Assembly (NCBI GenBank): GCA_041648665.1
Contig: JBAZOP010000054.1
Span: forward strand, 1-20,419
Reading direction: 5' to 3'
Source of the DNA: a bacterium
GTDB lineage: Bacteria; UBA10199; 2-02-FULL-44-16; JAAZCA01
DNA length: 20,419 bases
The position numbers were made by a program, and so were the translations under genes. The notes under the pieces were generated by a model, which saw only the letters and a program-made list of their open reading frames with translations, was not told the DNA's origin and did not search any database. Shown here in pieces: positions 1 to 9,533 of the stretch. The first letter of the stretch is position 1. Each line of letters begins with the position of its first letter.

Positions 1-2
1 AA

Positions 3-1538
3 CGCGGGGGGGCGAAGGCGGAACCTGACACGGATATCGACGCCGGCGCGCCGACCATAGCCGATCTCAAGGATCGCTTCGCGGCCTTTCTCATAGACGC
101 GAGTCTCCTCTACGTCATCTACTGGCTATTCTCGATCCCATTCAGGCTCATCGCCATCGGGAGCGCCGCCGGCCCCGTGCCTGCCGTCGGCCTCAACGGA
201 CTCATCTTCCACGGCATCTTCCTGTTCATAGCGCTCCTGTGGTTCGTCATCTTCGAATTCGCGTTCGGCGGGAGCATAGGAAAGCTGGCCTGCCACCTGA
301 CCGTCAGGAAGAGCGACGGCTCGCCCCTGACAATCGGTTCGGCCATACTGAGAACACTTTTACTCCCCCTGGATCTTCTGCTCTCTCCCATACTGATCCC
401 GATCGCATGCATGGAATGGACCCAATGGCATCGCAGGCTCGGAGACATGGCGGCAGGCACCCTCGTCATACGCACGTTCGCGAGACCGCCCCGCCGTTTC
501 GCACTCTCCATGGACCTCTTGGCGAGCACCAGCCGCCGCGCCATCGCGTTCGCGATCGACCTCGTGTTCCTCGGCGCCCTCGTCTTCGGGTACGCGCTCC
601 TGCTCTCGCCGCGCCAGCCCATCATGAGCATGATCCTCGTCGTTCTCGCCCCTCATATTGTATTGGCCTATTTCACCCTGCCGGAGTGGCTCGTCCATAC
701 CTCCGTAGGCAAATGGATCATGGGGCTGATGGTCTGCCACGAGGATGGCACAGTCGCTTCGCTATCGACGGCCGTGGTGAGAAATGTCTGGCTGCCCTTC
801 GACATCACCCCATGGGGCTTTTTCACGAGTCTCATGAACGTGAGGAAACAGAGGCCGGGCGACGCAGCCGCAGGCTCACTCGTGGTGAAGGCGTCCCGCG
901 AATGGCACGGAGCCATCGCGCTCTGCATTATGGTCCTTATGACGGCCGTCTTCATCTATGCCGGCCTTATGAATCGTCAGAGCTTTCTGCACGCCGATTT
1001 CGAGGTGAACTTTCTGCCGGCCATAGACATCAGGAGCGGCGCACAGACCGTGGAAGAAGTAAGAGACGCAAGCTTCGGAATGAAGGACTTCGCGTTCGCC
1101 GCCGGCAACGCGACCGCCATCAGGAAACCCTCCATATTCCAGCCCGGCGAGGCACTCTTCATGGTCTTCAGCGTCGGCGGATACAAGGTCGTCGAAGGCG
1201 AAGTCTGGATACAGGAGGATGTGGACATCCGCTATCCTGACGGATCGCTCGGGCTCAAATTGGAGAACATAAACGACGTCAAGCAGAAGACCGACAAAGG
1301 AGGGTTGATACGCTTTGAAAACAACGTGGCGCTCCCCGACAGTTCGCTCCCCGGCCGATACACTGTGACGATAACCCTGAGGGATAAGAATGCGAAGCGC
1401 GAGATCAAGGAACAGCGCTTCTTCTATATCACACCCCCCGAGGGGGCCGGACCGGCTCAGCCGCCTGCAGCCGCCCCGCAGCCCGGCACGATGGAAGAAG
1501 AAAAACCTATACCACAACCATCTGATATCGCAGAATAA
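3..1538 (+). CDS. Tandem RDD-domain membrane protein with C-terminal soluble domain (5' end outside window)
   Basis: The reading frame is open from the first base of the window, so the N-terminus is missing; 511 residues are visible. An internal GTG at 177 could be called as a start, but it would cut the first RDD domain in half (visible residues 21-26 already read DLKDRF, the typical RDD opening). Two RDD-type membrane domains follow each other: about residues 21-158 and 178-298, each with hydrophobic helices and an RR.GD or RPGD box near the end (HRRLGDMAAGTLV and RPGDAAAGSLVV). A further hydrophobic segment lies at about 304-323, then a beta-rich soluble domain to about 485 and a Pro/Ala-rich tail. 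RDD proteins are integral membrane proteins, some linked to ion transport or membrane assembly; the substrate is not predictable here. The soluble domain probably faces the periplasm and was not recognised. The next gene begins 118 bases downstream, so it may be transcribed separately. Confidence 0.75.
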   Translation, partial: RGGAKAEPDTDIDAGAPTIADLKDRFAAFLIDASLLYVIYWLFSIPFRLIAIGSAAGPVPAVGLNGLIFHGIFLFIALLWFVIFEFAFGGSIGKLACHLTVRKSDGSPLTIGSAILRTLLLPLDLLLSPILIPIACMEWTQWHRRLGDMAAGTLVIRTFARPPRRFALSMDLLASTSRRAIAFAIDLVFLGALVFGYALLLSPRQPIMSMILVVLAPHIVLAYFTLPEWLVHTSVGKWIMGLMVCHEDGTVASLSTAVVRNVWLPFDITPWGFFTSLMNVRKQRPGDAAAGSLVVKASREWHGAIALCIMVLMTAVFIYAGLMNRQSFLHADFEVNFLPAIDIRSGAQTVEEVRDASFGMKDFAFAAGNATAIRKPSIFQPGEALFMVFSVGGYKVVEGEVWIQEDVDIRYPDGSLGLKLENINDVKQKTDKGGLIRFENNVALPDSSLPGRYTVTITLRDKNAKREIKEQRFFYITPPEGAGPAQPPAAAPQPGTMEEEKPIPQPSDIAE

Positions 1539-1613
1539 TTCGCTGTTTTTATCGCTTTTATAACTGGAAGCAACTTCGGGTGTCTGCTTGTCCGATAATA
1601 GTATTGAGGACTT

Positions 1614-1641
1614 TTGTGCCTCTTTGCTCTTACATTATAAT
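1614..1641 (+). promoter_or_regulatory. Candidate sigma-70 promoter of the transglycosylase gene
   Basis: A perfect -10 hexamer TATAAT lies at 1636-1641, with a weak -35 (TTGTGC, 1614-1619) 16 bp upstream. Transcription would start near 1648, only about 9 bases before the ATG at 1657. That would make the message nearly leaderless and argues against the upstream TTG at 1588 as the start codon. Confidence 0.45.
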
Positions 1642-1656
1642 GGGTGTACAGGGAAT

Positions 1657-2361
1657 ATGACCGTACCAGTCAAAGACAAAGGCCTTATCGAGCGATTCAG
1701 CCGCTTCGTCGAACAGGGCAAGGCCAAGGCCCACGATAGCCAGGAATTCAAGAAGCGCCTGGATAAGATCGCAAAGAGCAACGATGAGAAGCCTAAGAAC
1801 ACGGCAAACACCGAGAAAAACCCTTCACATCCTGTCAAAAAAACCATGGGCGCAAGGAGACACCAGCCCCCGCAACGCCTTGCATCTGCAGGTCATATCA
1901 CCATGAAACACGCCGAGCGCCTTGCCAAACTCGCGCCCTTCATAGAGCAGGCTGCAAGGCGTCACAACGTGCCTGTCGAGCTCATCTGCGGAGTCATAAT
2001 CCAGGAATCAGGCGGCAATCCCAAGGCAGTATCCCACGCAGGCGCCAAAGGCCTCATGCAGTTGATGCCGGGCACGGCAAAGCGCTTTGGCGTAAAAAAT
2101 TCCTTCAACCCGGCCGAGAACATCGACGGCGGCACAAAGTACCTCCGCTGGCTGCTCGACCGCTTTGACGGCAACGTCGAGCTCGCCCTGGCAGGATATA
2201 ATGCGGGCGAACACAACGTGGAAAAGCACGGCAACAAGATCCCACCGTTCAAAGAAACACAGGCTTATGTGCCGAATGTGCTCCGCTACACCCAGGCGAT
2301 GATAGATATATTCTCGACAAAAATTGCCCAAAATTTGCCGGAATATGCTCGTAAAGTTTAA
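1657..2361 (+). CDS. Lytic transglycosylase (SLT domain), no signal peptide seen
   Basis: The protein has 234 residues. The C-terminal part (about 88-215) is a soluble lytic transglycosylase fold: the catalytic glutamate is E117 in IIQESGG, followed by the KGLMQLMPGTA motif (131-141) and AGYNAG (179-184). Enzymes of this family cleave the MurNAc-GlcNAc bond of peptidoglycan and leave 1,6-anhydro-MurNAc. The first 80 residues are charged and Lys-rich with no hydrophobic stretch, so neither a Sec signal peptide nor a lipobox is visible, which is odd for an enzyme whose substrate is periplasmic. Specialised transglycosylases of secretion systems or flagella, exported by their own apparatus, are one alternative. 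The frame extends upstream to a TTG at 1588, but that extension contains a TATAAT box, so the ATG at 1657 is preferred; its Shine-Dalgarno (GGGA) is only 2 bases away and is poor. No neighbouring gene explains its role. Confidence 0.82.
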   Translation: MTVPVKDKGLIERFSRFVEQGKAKAHDSQEFKKRLDKIAKSNDEKPKNTANTEKNPSHPVKKTMGARRHQPPQRLASAGHITMKHAERLAKLAPFIEQAARRHNVPVELICGVIIQESGGNPKAVSHAGAKGLMQLMPGTAKRFGVKNSFNPAENIDGGTKYLRWLLDRFDGNVELALAGYNAGEHNVEKHGNKIPPFKETQAYVPNVLRYTQAMIDIFSTKIAQNLPEYARKV

Positions 2362-2430
2362 GCATCACTTTAATAAAACCCCAATCAAGTCCAGCCATAA
2401 TTCTCCCACCCTCTGATTTTCTTCTCCTAA

Positions 2431-2460
2431 ACCTTGACGTGAACGTAAAGGTTGTATAAG
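2431..2460 (+). promoter_or_regulatory. Promoter with MerR-type operator dyad
   Basis: A 22-bp near-perfect inverted repeat spans 2431-2452: left arm ACCTTGACGT, right arm ACGTAAAGGT, centre GA, with 9 of 10 arm positions complementary. The ACCTT...AAGGT ends resemble operators of MerR-family regulators. It overlaps a -35 (TTGACG, 2434-2439) and ends just before a -10-like TATAAG (2455-2460). The 15-bp spacing is shorter than usual for sigma-70 and unlike the 19-20 bp of activated MerR promoters. The likely effect is autoregulation of the regulator and the nifUS genes behind it. Confidence 0.6.
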
Positions 2461-2468
2461 TTATTCCT

Positions 2469-2930
2469 ATGGATAGCAAGCTATCTACATATCATGTGGG
2501 CGACCTTGCAAAGTCCCTGGGCCTCTCCGCGAGGTCTATCCGCTATTACGAGGAGCTCGGACTGATCAGGCCATCCAGGACCGAGGGGGGATTCAGGCTC
2601 TATACAGACCAGGACAAAGAACTCATCATGCTCATCGTTCGATTCAAGGATCTGGGCATGTCGCTCGAGGAGATCCGGGCGCTCGTGGCGCCGAAACGGT
2701 CGATCTCAAAGGAATCCCTCGAGGAACTGCGGCAGGCCCTGCTGTCGAGGAGATCTGAGTTCGAAGAAAAGATAGAGAAACTCAAACAGAGCATAGGACA
2801 GATAGACAACGTCGTGGAGCAGCTTTCACGATGCGAGAGATGCGGCGCCCCCATGCAGAAGGACGTCTGCAGCGAATGCATCAAGAGTCACGGGGAGAAT
2901 GTCTCTCCCCTGCTCGACCGACTCAGATAG
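2469..2930 (+). CDS. MerR-family transcriptional regulator with C-terminal Cys4 motif
   Basis: The protein has 153 residues. The N-terminal winged-helix MerR domain is clear: VGDLAKSLGLSARSIRYYEE (10-29), then GLIRPSR (31-37) and the FRLYTDQD wing (42-49). A dimerising coiled coil covers about 80-120. The C-terminus carries CERC and CSEC (C122, C125, C134, C137; spacing CxxC-x8-CxxC), which could hold a metal ion or an Fe-S cluster. It lies 12 bp upstream of nifU and very probably shares its transcript, and a MerR-like dyad overlaps its promoter. It may therefore control Fe-S cluster assembly in place of an IscR-type repressor; this is inferred from position and cysteines only. The predicted transcription start (about 2467) nearly coincides with the ATG and no Shine-Dalgarno is present, so the mRNA may be leaderless. 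Confidence 0.85.
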   Translation: MDSKLSTYHVGDLAKSLGLSARSIRYYEELGLIRPSRTEGGFRLYTDQDKELIMLIVRFKDLGMSLEEIRALVAPKRSISKESLEELRQALLSRRSEFEEKIEKLKQSIGQIDNVVEQLSRCERCGAPMQKDVCSECIKSHGENVSPLLDRLR

Positions 2931-2942
2931 AGAGGCGACAAG

Positions 2943-3809
2943 ATGTGGAACTACACGGAAAAGGTGATCGATCACTTCCTGCATCCCCGCAACGTCGGGG
3001 AGATAGAGGATCCCGACGGCGCAGGCGAAGTGGGCTCGCTCGCGTGCGGCGACATGCTGAGGCTCACGTTCAAGCTCGGTGCGGACGGCCGCATCGCTGA
3101 CGCGAAATTCAAGACGTTCGGCTGCGCCTCCGCGATCGCCTCCAGTTCCGCCCTCACCGAGATGATCATGGGCAAGACCATCGAGGAGGCTGAAAAGATA
3201 ACCAACAAGCACATAGCCGAATACCTGGGCGGCCTCCCCGAGGAGAAGATGCACTGCTCGGTGATGGGCCGCGAGGCGCTCGCGGCTGCAATCGCCGACT
3301 ATCGCGGCGAGGGGACCAAGACGCGCACCCTCGAAGGCCAGGTCATCTGCAAGTGCTACGGCGTGACCGAGCAGCAGATCAGGAAGGTAGCGATAGAGAA
3401 CAACCTCAGGACCATCGACGAGGTCACCCACTACACCAAAGCCGGCGGCGGATGCGGCCTCTGCCACGAGAAGATCCAACAAATACTGGATGACGTCAGG
3501 TCCAAGGCCGCGGCCTCGCCCACTCAAGCGGAGATCTCAGAACAGCAGAAGGCCAAGGGCATCGCGCTCACGAACCTGGAGAAGATTCACATCATCGAAC
3601 AGCTCATACAAGACCGCATCCGCCCTGCCCTCAAGCAGGACGGCGGCGACATCGAGCTCGTGGACGTGGACCAGAATGTGGTCTATGTGAGGCTCAAGGG
3701 CGCGTGCGACGGCTGCCCTTCGGCCAACTACACCATGAGGCAGTTCATCGAGAAGGAGATACACAGGGAGGTTTCCCCCGCCATCAGGGTCGAGGAGGTG
3801 CGCTCGTGA
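2943..3809 (+). CDS. nifU: NifU three-domain Fe-S cluster scaffold protein
   Basis: The protein has 288 residues with the full NifU architecture. The N-terminal IscU-like scaffold (about 1-125) has C35, C61 and C105, with the aspartate D37 in the usual CGD motif. The central BFD-like [2Fe-2S] domain (about 130-180) has C136, C138, C171 and C174. The C-terminal Nfu domain (about 210-285) has CDGC (C255, C258). NifU assembles transient clusters from iron and NifS-derived sulfur and passes them to apoproteins in the cytoplasm. All expected ligands are present. The ATG at 2943 follows an AGAGGCG ribosome site just after the regulator's stop codon. The last four bases overlap the nifS start, implying translational coupling. 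No nitrogenase gene is in the window, so this is probably the general cluster-assembly system, as in epsilonproteobacteria and some deltaproteobacteria. Confidence 0.95.
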   Translation: MWNYTEKVIDHFLHPRNVGEIEDPDGAGEVGSLACGDMLRLTFKLGADGRIADAKFKTFGCASAIASSSALTEMIMGKTIEEAEKITNKHIAEYLGGLPEEKMHCSVMGREALAAAIADYRGEGTKTRTLEGQVICKCYGVTEQQIRKVAIENNLRTIDEVTHYTKAGGGCGLCHEKIQQILDDVRSKAAASPTQAEISEQQKAKGIALTNLEKIHIIEQLIQDRIRPALKQDGGDIELVDVDQNVVYVRLKGACDGCPSANYTMRQFIEKEIHREVSPAIRVEEVRS

Positions 3810-4960
3810 AGACTGTGTACCTGGACAACAACGCCACCACGCGAGTGGCGCCTGAGGTGATAGACGCGATGCTCCCCTTCCTCACGGAGATGTGGGGCAA
3901 CCCGTCGAGCATGCACACGTTCGGCGGCCAGGTGGCGCGACACATCGAGCGCGCGAGAGAACATGTCGCGCAGCTCCTCGGCGCGGCGAACCCGGACGAA
4001 ATCGTGTTCACGAGCGGCGGCACAGAAAGCGACAACGCCGCGATCCTCTCGGCGCTGGCTGCCTCCCCTGAAAAAAAGCGCATCATCACCACCAAGGTCG
4101 AACACCCCGCCGTCCTGAATCTCGCCAAACACATGGAAGGACACGGGCACAGCGTCGTATACCTCTCAGTCGACAATCAGGGCAGGCTCGATTTGGACGA
4201 GCTCAAGGATTCCATAGACGACGGGACCGCGATCGTCTCCGCGATGTGGGCGAACAACGAGACAGGCGTGATATTCCCGATCAAGGAGATATCCGGGATC
4301 TGCGCCGAGCGAAAGGTGCCTCTGCACACCGACGCAGTCCAAGCAGCAGGAAAGATCCCCTGCGATCTGAAAAACATGCCGATCGCATATCTCGCCATCT
4401 CGGGCCACAAGCTGCACGCGCCCAAGGGCGTGGGCGTGCTCTATATCAGGAGGGGCACGAAATTCTCGCCGCTCATCATGGGAGGACACCAGGAGCGCAA
4501 CCGAAGGGGGGGCACTGAAAACGTGGCCTCGATCGTAGGCCTGGGGAAGGCCTGCGAGCTGGCGATGCTTCACATGAAAGAAGATTGCGAGAGGATGGCA
4601 AAGCTTCGCGACAGGCTTGAGAAAGGCCTCATCGAAAGAATTCCCAGGGTCCACATCCACGGCGACGTATCGAATCGCCTGCCCAACACCACAAACCTGG
4701 GCTTTGAATCGGTCGAGGGCGAGGCGATCCTCCTGCTGCTCAACGAGCACAACATCTGCGCCTCCTCCGGCTCCGCCTGCACCTCCGGCAGCCTCGATCC
4801 GTCGCACGTGATGCTGGCCATGGGCGTGCCGTTCGAGAGGGCGCACGGCTCGATCCGCTTCTCCCTATCCCGCTACAACACAGATGAGGACATAGAGAGC
4901 GTGCTCCTGCATATGCCCCCGATAATCAAGAGGTTGAGGGAGCTAAGTCCGGTCGCGTAA
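3806..4960 (+). CDS. nifS: NifS/IscS-type cysteine desulfurase
   Basis: This PLP enzyme converts cysteine to alanine and transfers persulfide sulfur to NifU. The protein has 384 residues, typical of NifS. It starts YLDNNATTRV, has H100 (cofactor stacking), D176 and Q179 (HTDAVQ), the PLP lysine K202 in SGHKLHAPKG, and the catalytic C325 in SSGSACTSGSLDPSHV. The short active-site loop is that of group I (NifS/IscS) desulfurases. The frame is open upstream to an ATG at 3704, but the GTG at 3806 is chosen because it has a strong GAGGAGGT ribosome site at 3792-3799, overlaps the nifU stop as GTGA, and gives the normal N-terminus. Confidence 0.95.
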   Translation: MKTVYLDNNATTRVAPEVIDAMLPFLTEMWGNPSSMHTFGGQVARHIERAREHVAQLLGAANPDEIVFTSGGTESDNAAILSALAASPEKKRIITTKVEHPAVLNLAKHMEGHGHSVVYLSVDNQGRLDLDELKDSIDDGTAIVSAMWANNETGVIFPIKEISGICAERKVPLHTDAVQAAGKIPCDLKNMPIAYLAISGHKLHAPKGVGVLYIRRGTKFSPLIMGGHQERNRRGGTENVASIVGLGKACELAMLHMKEDCERMAKLRDRLEKGLIERIPRVHIHGDVSNRLPNTTNLGFESVEGEAILLLLNEHNICASSGSACTSGSLDPSHVMLAMGVPFERAHGSIRFSLSRYNTDEDIESVLLHMPPIIKRLRELSPVA

Positions 4961-4984
4961 CCCCTGCTTTTCCAGGGAAATCCC

Positions 4985-5012
4985 TTGACTTTATAGCGGG
5001 TTTTCCTATAAG
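4985..5012 (+). promoter_or_regulatory. Sigma-70 promoter of rplM-rpsI
   Basis: The -35 TTGACT (4985-4990) and -10 TATAAG (5007-5012) are separated by 16 bp in an AT-rich gap. The predicted start near 5019 leaves a leader of about 60 bases, AT-rich around 5030-5062, before the rplM ATG. No clear conserved ribosomal-protein leader structure was recognised. Confidence 0.65.
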
Positions 5013-5080
5013 TTGCGCACCTCTTGATTGAGATATATTTTTCTTTATTAAATTCAACTAGTTAGACACGCGGACGAGAC

Positions 5081-5518
5081 ATGGAACGTCAGAAGACAAA
5101 ACTGGAAACCCCACAGACCGCCAAGCGCGGCTGGGTGATAGTGGACGTGAAGGACAAGGTCGTGGGCCGCGTGGCCAGCAGGATCGCGGACATCCTGAGG
5201 GGCAAACACAGGGTAACCTACACCCCTCACGTTGACACCGGCGATTTCGTCGTGGTGCTAAACGCCGCCAAGCTTCGTTTCACCGGTGCAAAGCCGAGCG
5301 AAAAGAAATATTACACCCACTCCGGCTACTTCGGCGGCATGAAGTCCATCACTGCCGAGAAGCAGCTCGAGAAGCACCCTGACCGCGTGCTCTACGATGC
5401 GGTCTGGGGCATGCTGCCCAAGAACACCCTCTCGAGGCAGCTCATCAAGAAGCTCAAGATATATCCCGGCACAGAGCATCCCCACGCATCGCAGGGGCCG
5501 ACTGAAATCCAACTATAA
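5081..5518 (+). CDS. rplM: 50S ribosomal protein L13
   Basis: The protein has 145 residues, close to the usual 142. Family signatures are visible: WVIVDVKDKVVGRVAS near the N-terminus, LRGKHRVTYTPHVDTGDFVV in the middle, and the GMLPKN..SRQLIKKLKIYPGTEHPH segment at the C-terminal end. L13 is an early-assembling protein that binds 23S rRNA. The N-terminus has about ten extra charged residues before the conserved start. It forms the standard rplM-rpsI operon, with 13 bases to rpsI. The ribosome site is weak (GGACGAG). Confidence 0.97.
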   Translation: MERQKTKLETPQTAKRGWVIVDVKDKVVGRVASRIADILRGKHRVTYTPHVDTGDFVVVLNAAKLRFTGAKPSEKKYYTHSGYFGGMKSITAEKQLEKHPDRVLYDAVWGMLPKNTLSRQLIKKLKIYPGTEHPHASQGPTEIQL

Positions 5519-5531
5519 AGAAAAGGTCATC

Positions 5532-5960
5532 ATGAAAGAGACAGCGCAGGAAACCCAAGGCCACGCAAAGAAACGCACTGAGTTCATTGCGACCGGAAAG
5601 CGCAAGACGTCGATAGCGCGCGTGAGGCTCAGCCCGGGCGGCGGCACCATAACCGTCAACGGCAAGCCGGTGAACGAATTTTTCACGAGGATCACCCTGC
5701 AGCTTGCGGTCAATAAGCCCTTCGAGCTCACCGGCACCCAGGGCAAGTTCGACGCCGACGTCAACGTATGCGGCGGCGGGATAGCCGGCCAGGCTGGAGC
5801 CACGAGGCACGGTATCTCCAGGGCCCTCATTGACATGAACTCCGATCTCAGAAAACCGCTGAAGGTCGAGGGCCTCCTCACCCGCGATGCGCGAGAAAAG
5901 GAACGCCGCAAGGTCGGTTGCCGCAAGGCGCGCAAGCGTCCGCAGTATTCGAAGCGCTGA
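5532..5960 (+). CDS. rpsI: 30S ribosomal protein S9
   Basis: The protein has 142 residues. The S9 core runs from ATGKRKTSIARVRLSPG (about 20-36) through the VNGKPVNEFF segment to the basic C-terminus RRKVGCRKARKRPQYSKR, whose terminal KR tail contacts tRNA in the ribosomal P site. The frame is open upstream within rplM, but the ATG at 5532 has an AAAAGG ribosome site just before it. The first 16 residues are a variable lead-in. A strong terminator follows the gene. Confidence 0.96.
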   Translation: MKETAQETQGHAKKRTEFIATGKRKTSIARVRLSPGGGTITVNGKPVNEFFTRITLQLAVNKPFELTGTQGKFDADVNVCGGGIAGQAGATRHGISRALIDMNSDLRKPLKVEGLLTRDAREKERRKVGCRKARKRPQYSKR

Positions 5961-5982
5961 TCGCTCAAGATGCGCACATTTG

Positions 5983-6017
5983 AAAACGGGATGGCTTCGG
6001 CCACCCCGTTTTTTTTT
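5983..6017 (+). terminator. Intrinsic terminator of rplM-rpsI
   Basis: The stem AAAACGGG / CCCGTTTT continues into TGGC / GCCA around a TTCG tetraloop, with one A-C mismatch, and runs into a tract of nine T. A C(UUCG)G loop is exceptionally stable. A second T-run follows shortly after. Confidence 0.93.
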
Positions 6018-6102
6018 GCGAATTTTTTTCCTTCCCCTTTCGACGTTAATGAAAATAATATCCACAGGAGATCAGAACGCAAATTTCCTTAAGGTTGAAA
6101 GG

Positions 6103-6131
6103 TTGACAGGCAATCTGCCGCTCCATATACT
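6103..6131 (+). promoter_or_regulatory. Sigma-70 promoter of pyrG
   Basis: A consensus -35 TTGACA (6103-6108) and a -10 TATACT (6126-6131) are separated by exactly 17 bp. The predicted start near 6138 gives a leader of about 17 bases with no clear Shine-Dalgarno. A tandem direct repeat, AAGGTTGA twice (6091-6106), runs into the -35 box and could be a regulator site. Confidence 0.8.
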
Positions 6132-6154
6132 CCACGGCAACTCGGATCTATTGC

Positions 6155-7852
<1,698 letters not shown>

Positions 7853-7932
7853 CAATTCCTTTTTCTCAGTTCTCTTCGCTATCGATATTCAATCCTCAAA
7901 GATATCTGCACGTTAACTCCGCCTGCGGATGA

Positions 7933-7961
7933 TTGACTTTTCGGCTATCGGGCCTTATCAT
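7933..7961 (+). promoter_or_regulatory. Sigma-70 promoter of rpoN
   Basis: A -35 TTGACT (7933-7938) and a -10 TATCAT (7956-7961) are separated by 17 bp, with a predicted start near 7968 and a leader of about 68 bases. A short inverted repeat, TCCGC-CT-GCGGA (7918-7929), sits just upstream of the -35. Confidence 0.65.
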
Positions 7962-8035
7962 ATTCTCAAGAACGTAATCGTTCACAAACACAGTGCAGGA
8001 CGTCATCAGCGCCGCTCACGAAAACGGCATCGGTT

Positions 8036-9511
8036 ATGGCCCTAGAGCTCAAACAAAGTGTAAAACTTACCCAGCAACTCGTGGTAACCCCGCAGCTTCA
8101 GCAGGCCATCAAACTGCTTCAGCTTTCCCGTATGGAGCTTGCGGAACTCGTCCAGACTGAAATGTTGGAAAACCCCGTCCTCGAAGATCTGGATTCCGCG
8201 CAGACCGAGCCGGACGCCGAAGAGCAGTCTCCTGCAGAAAAACACGAGCAGGCGAAAGACGAGGACCACGGTCACGATCATTCCGTCGACGAGGTCGGCA
8301 ACACCGACGGAACGATGAAGGAACCCGCGGACTTCGACTGGGAAAACTACCTAGAGACGTACAACGCGCCCGGCTACAATATCGAGCGCGAGTCCAGGGG
8401 CGAGGAAACTACCACCTTCGAAAACGTGCTCAAACAGACCGAATCCCTGCAGGACCACCTCATCTGGCAGCTCCACCTCTCCAACATGCCGCCGGACGAA
8501 TTGAAGATAGCCACCGAGATTGTCGGCAACATCAACGACGACGGATATCTGCAGTCCAGCGTGGCGGAGATCGCCCAAAAGGCGCAGTGCCGGCCGGAGG
8601 ATGTCGAGGCGGCGCTCTCCAAAGTCCAGCAGCTGGACCCGAGCGGCGTCGCTGCGAGAGACATCCGGGAATGCCTGCTTTTGCAGGTGAAGCAGATCGG
8701 CGACGAGGCCGGCGTCGTCACCCGCCTGATCGAAGACCACATGGACGATCTCGAGAAGCACAATTACCAGGCCATCGCCAAGAAACTGGACGTCACGCTG
8801 GATCAGGTGAAGGCGGCGGCGCACCTGATATCGAACCTCGAGCCCAAACCGGGCCGCCCGTTTGGAGGGGAATCTCCGCAGTACATCACGCCGGACGTCT
8901 ATGTGAGCAAGGTCGGCGAGAATTACGTCGTCACCCTCAACGAGGACGGCCTGCCGAAGCTCAGGGTCAGCGACTTTTACCGCAGGGCGTTGATGCGAGG
9001 TTCCGACGTCGGCGATAAGACCAAGGAGTACATTCAGGGCCGCATGCGCGCGGCCGCATGGCTCATAAAGAGCATCCACCAGAGGCAGCAGACCCTCTTC
9101 AAGGTCGCGTCCAGCATAGTCAAATATCAGCGCGAGTTCTTCGACGAGGGATTCATGCAGCTCAAGCCCCTTGTGCTCAAGGACGTCGCGGACGACATCG
9201 AGATGCACGAGTCGACCATAAGCCGCGTCACCACGAACAAGTTCATGCACACGCCGCGCGGCATCTTCGAACTCAAGTTCTTCTTCAACAGCGGGATCAA
9301 CCAGCTCGAGGGAGGCGGCGTCGCATCAGAGGCGGTGAAGCTCATGGTGAAGAAGGTCATCGGAGACGAGGACCCCAAAAGCCCGTTGTCGGACCAGGAC
9401 ATCGCCGAGAAGCTCAAGGCCCTCAACGTGGACATTGCCAGGCGCACGGTCGCAAAGTACAGAGAGAACCTGGGGATACTCCCCTCCTCCAGAAGAAAAA
9501 GGACGGAATGA
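8036..9511 (+). CDS. rpoN: RNA polymerase sigma-54 factor
   Basis: The protein has 491 residues. Region I (about 1-50) is the Gln/Leu-rich MALELKQSVKLTQQL...PQLQQAIKLLQLSRMEL activator-response segment. Region II (about 50-125) is acidic. The core-binding domain follows, then the helix-turn-helix (STISRVTTNKFMHTPRG) and the RpoN box ARRTVAKYRE (468-477) that reads the -24 element. Sigma-54 needs an AAA+ activator to open promoters. The usual lptB neighbour is missing; pyrG stands upstream. The gene heads the classical rpoN-hpf-ptsN cluster and hpf follows after 22 bases. Two good sigma-54 promoters occur in this same window (near 15980 and 19520). Confidence 0.97.
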   Translation: MALELKQSVKLTQQLVVTPQLQQAIKLLQLSRMELAELVQTEMLENPVLEDLDSAQTEPDAEEQSPAEKHEQAKDEDHGHDHSVDEVGNTDGTMKEPADFDWENYLETYNAPGYNIERESRGEETTTFENVLKQTESLQDHLIWQLHLSNMPPDELKIATEIVGNINDDGYLQSSVAEIAQKAQCRPEDVEAALSKVQQLDPSGVAARDIRECLLLQVKQIGDEAGVVTRLIEDHMDDLEKHNYQAIAKKLDVTLDQVKAAAHLISNLEPKPGRPFGGESPQYITPDVYVSKVGENYVVTLNEDGLPKLRVSDFYRRALMRGSDVGDKTKEYIQGRMRAAAWLIKSIHQRQQTLFKVASSIVKYQREFFDEGFMQLKPLVLKDVADDIEMHESTISRVTTNKFMHTPRGIFELKFFFNSGINQLEGGGVASEAVKLMVKKVIGDEDPKSPLSDQDIAEKLKALNVDIARRTVAKYRENLGILPSSRRKRTE

Positions 9512-9533
9512 CAACCTTGCGAAAGGGAATATT

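Noticed and set aside
360..740. Antisense reading frames opposite the RDD gene and other long genes
   Set aside because: Long opposite-strand frames are expected in GC-rich coding DNA; their predicted proteins show no family features and no ribosome sites.
1588..1656. TTG start extending the transglycosylase by 23 residues
   Set aside because: The extension contains a perfect TATAAT box, adds no signal peptide and has no ribosome site. Still possible, but less likely than the ATG at 1657.
3704..3805. Upstream ATG for nifS
   Set aside because: It lies inside nifU and would add 34 non-homologous residues; the GTG at 3806 has an excellent ribosome site and gives the family N-terminus.
4962..4977. 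Hairpin CCCTG / CAGGG after nifS as terminator
   Set aside because: Only five base pairs and no T-tract follows.
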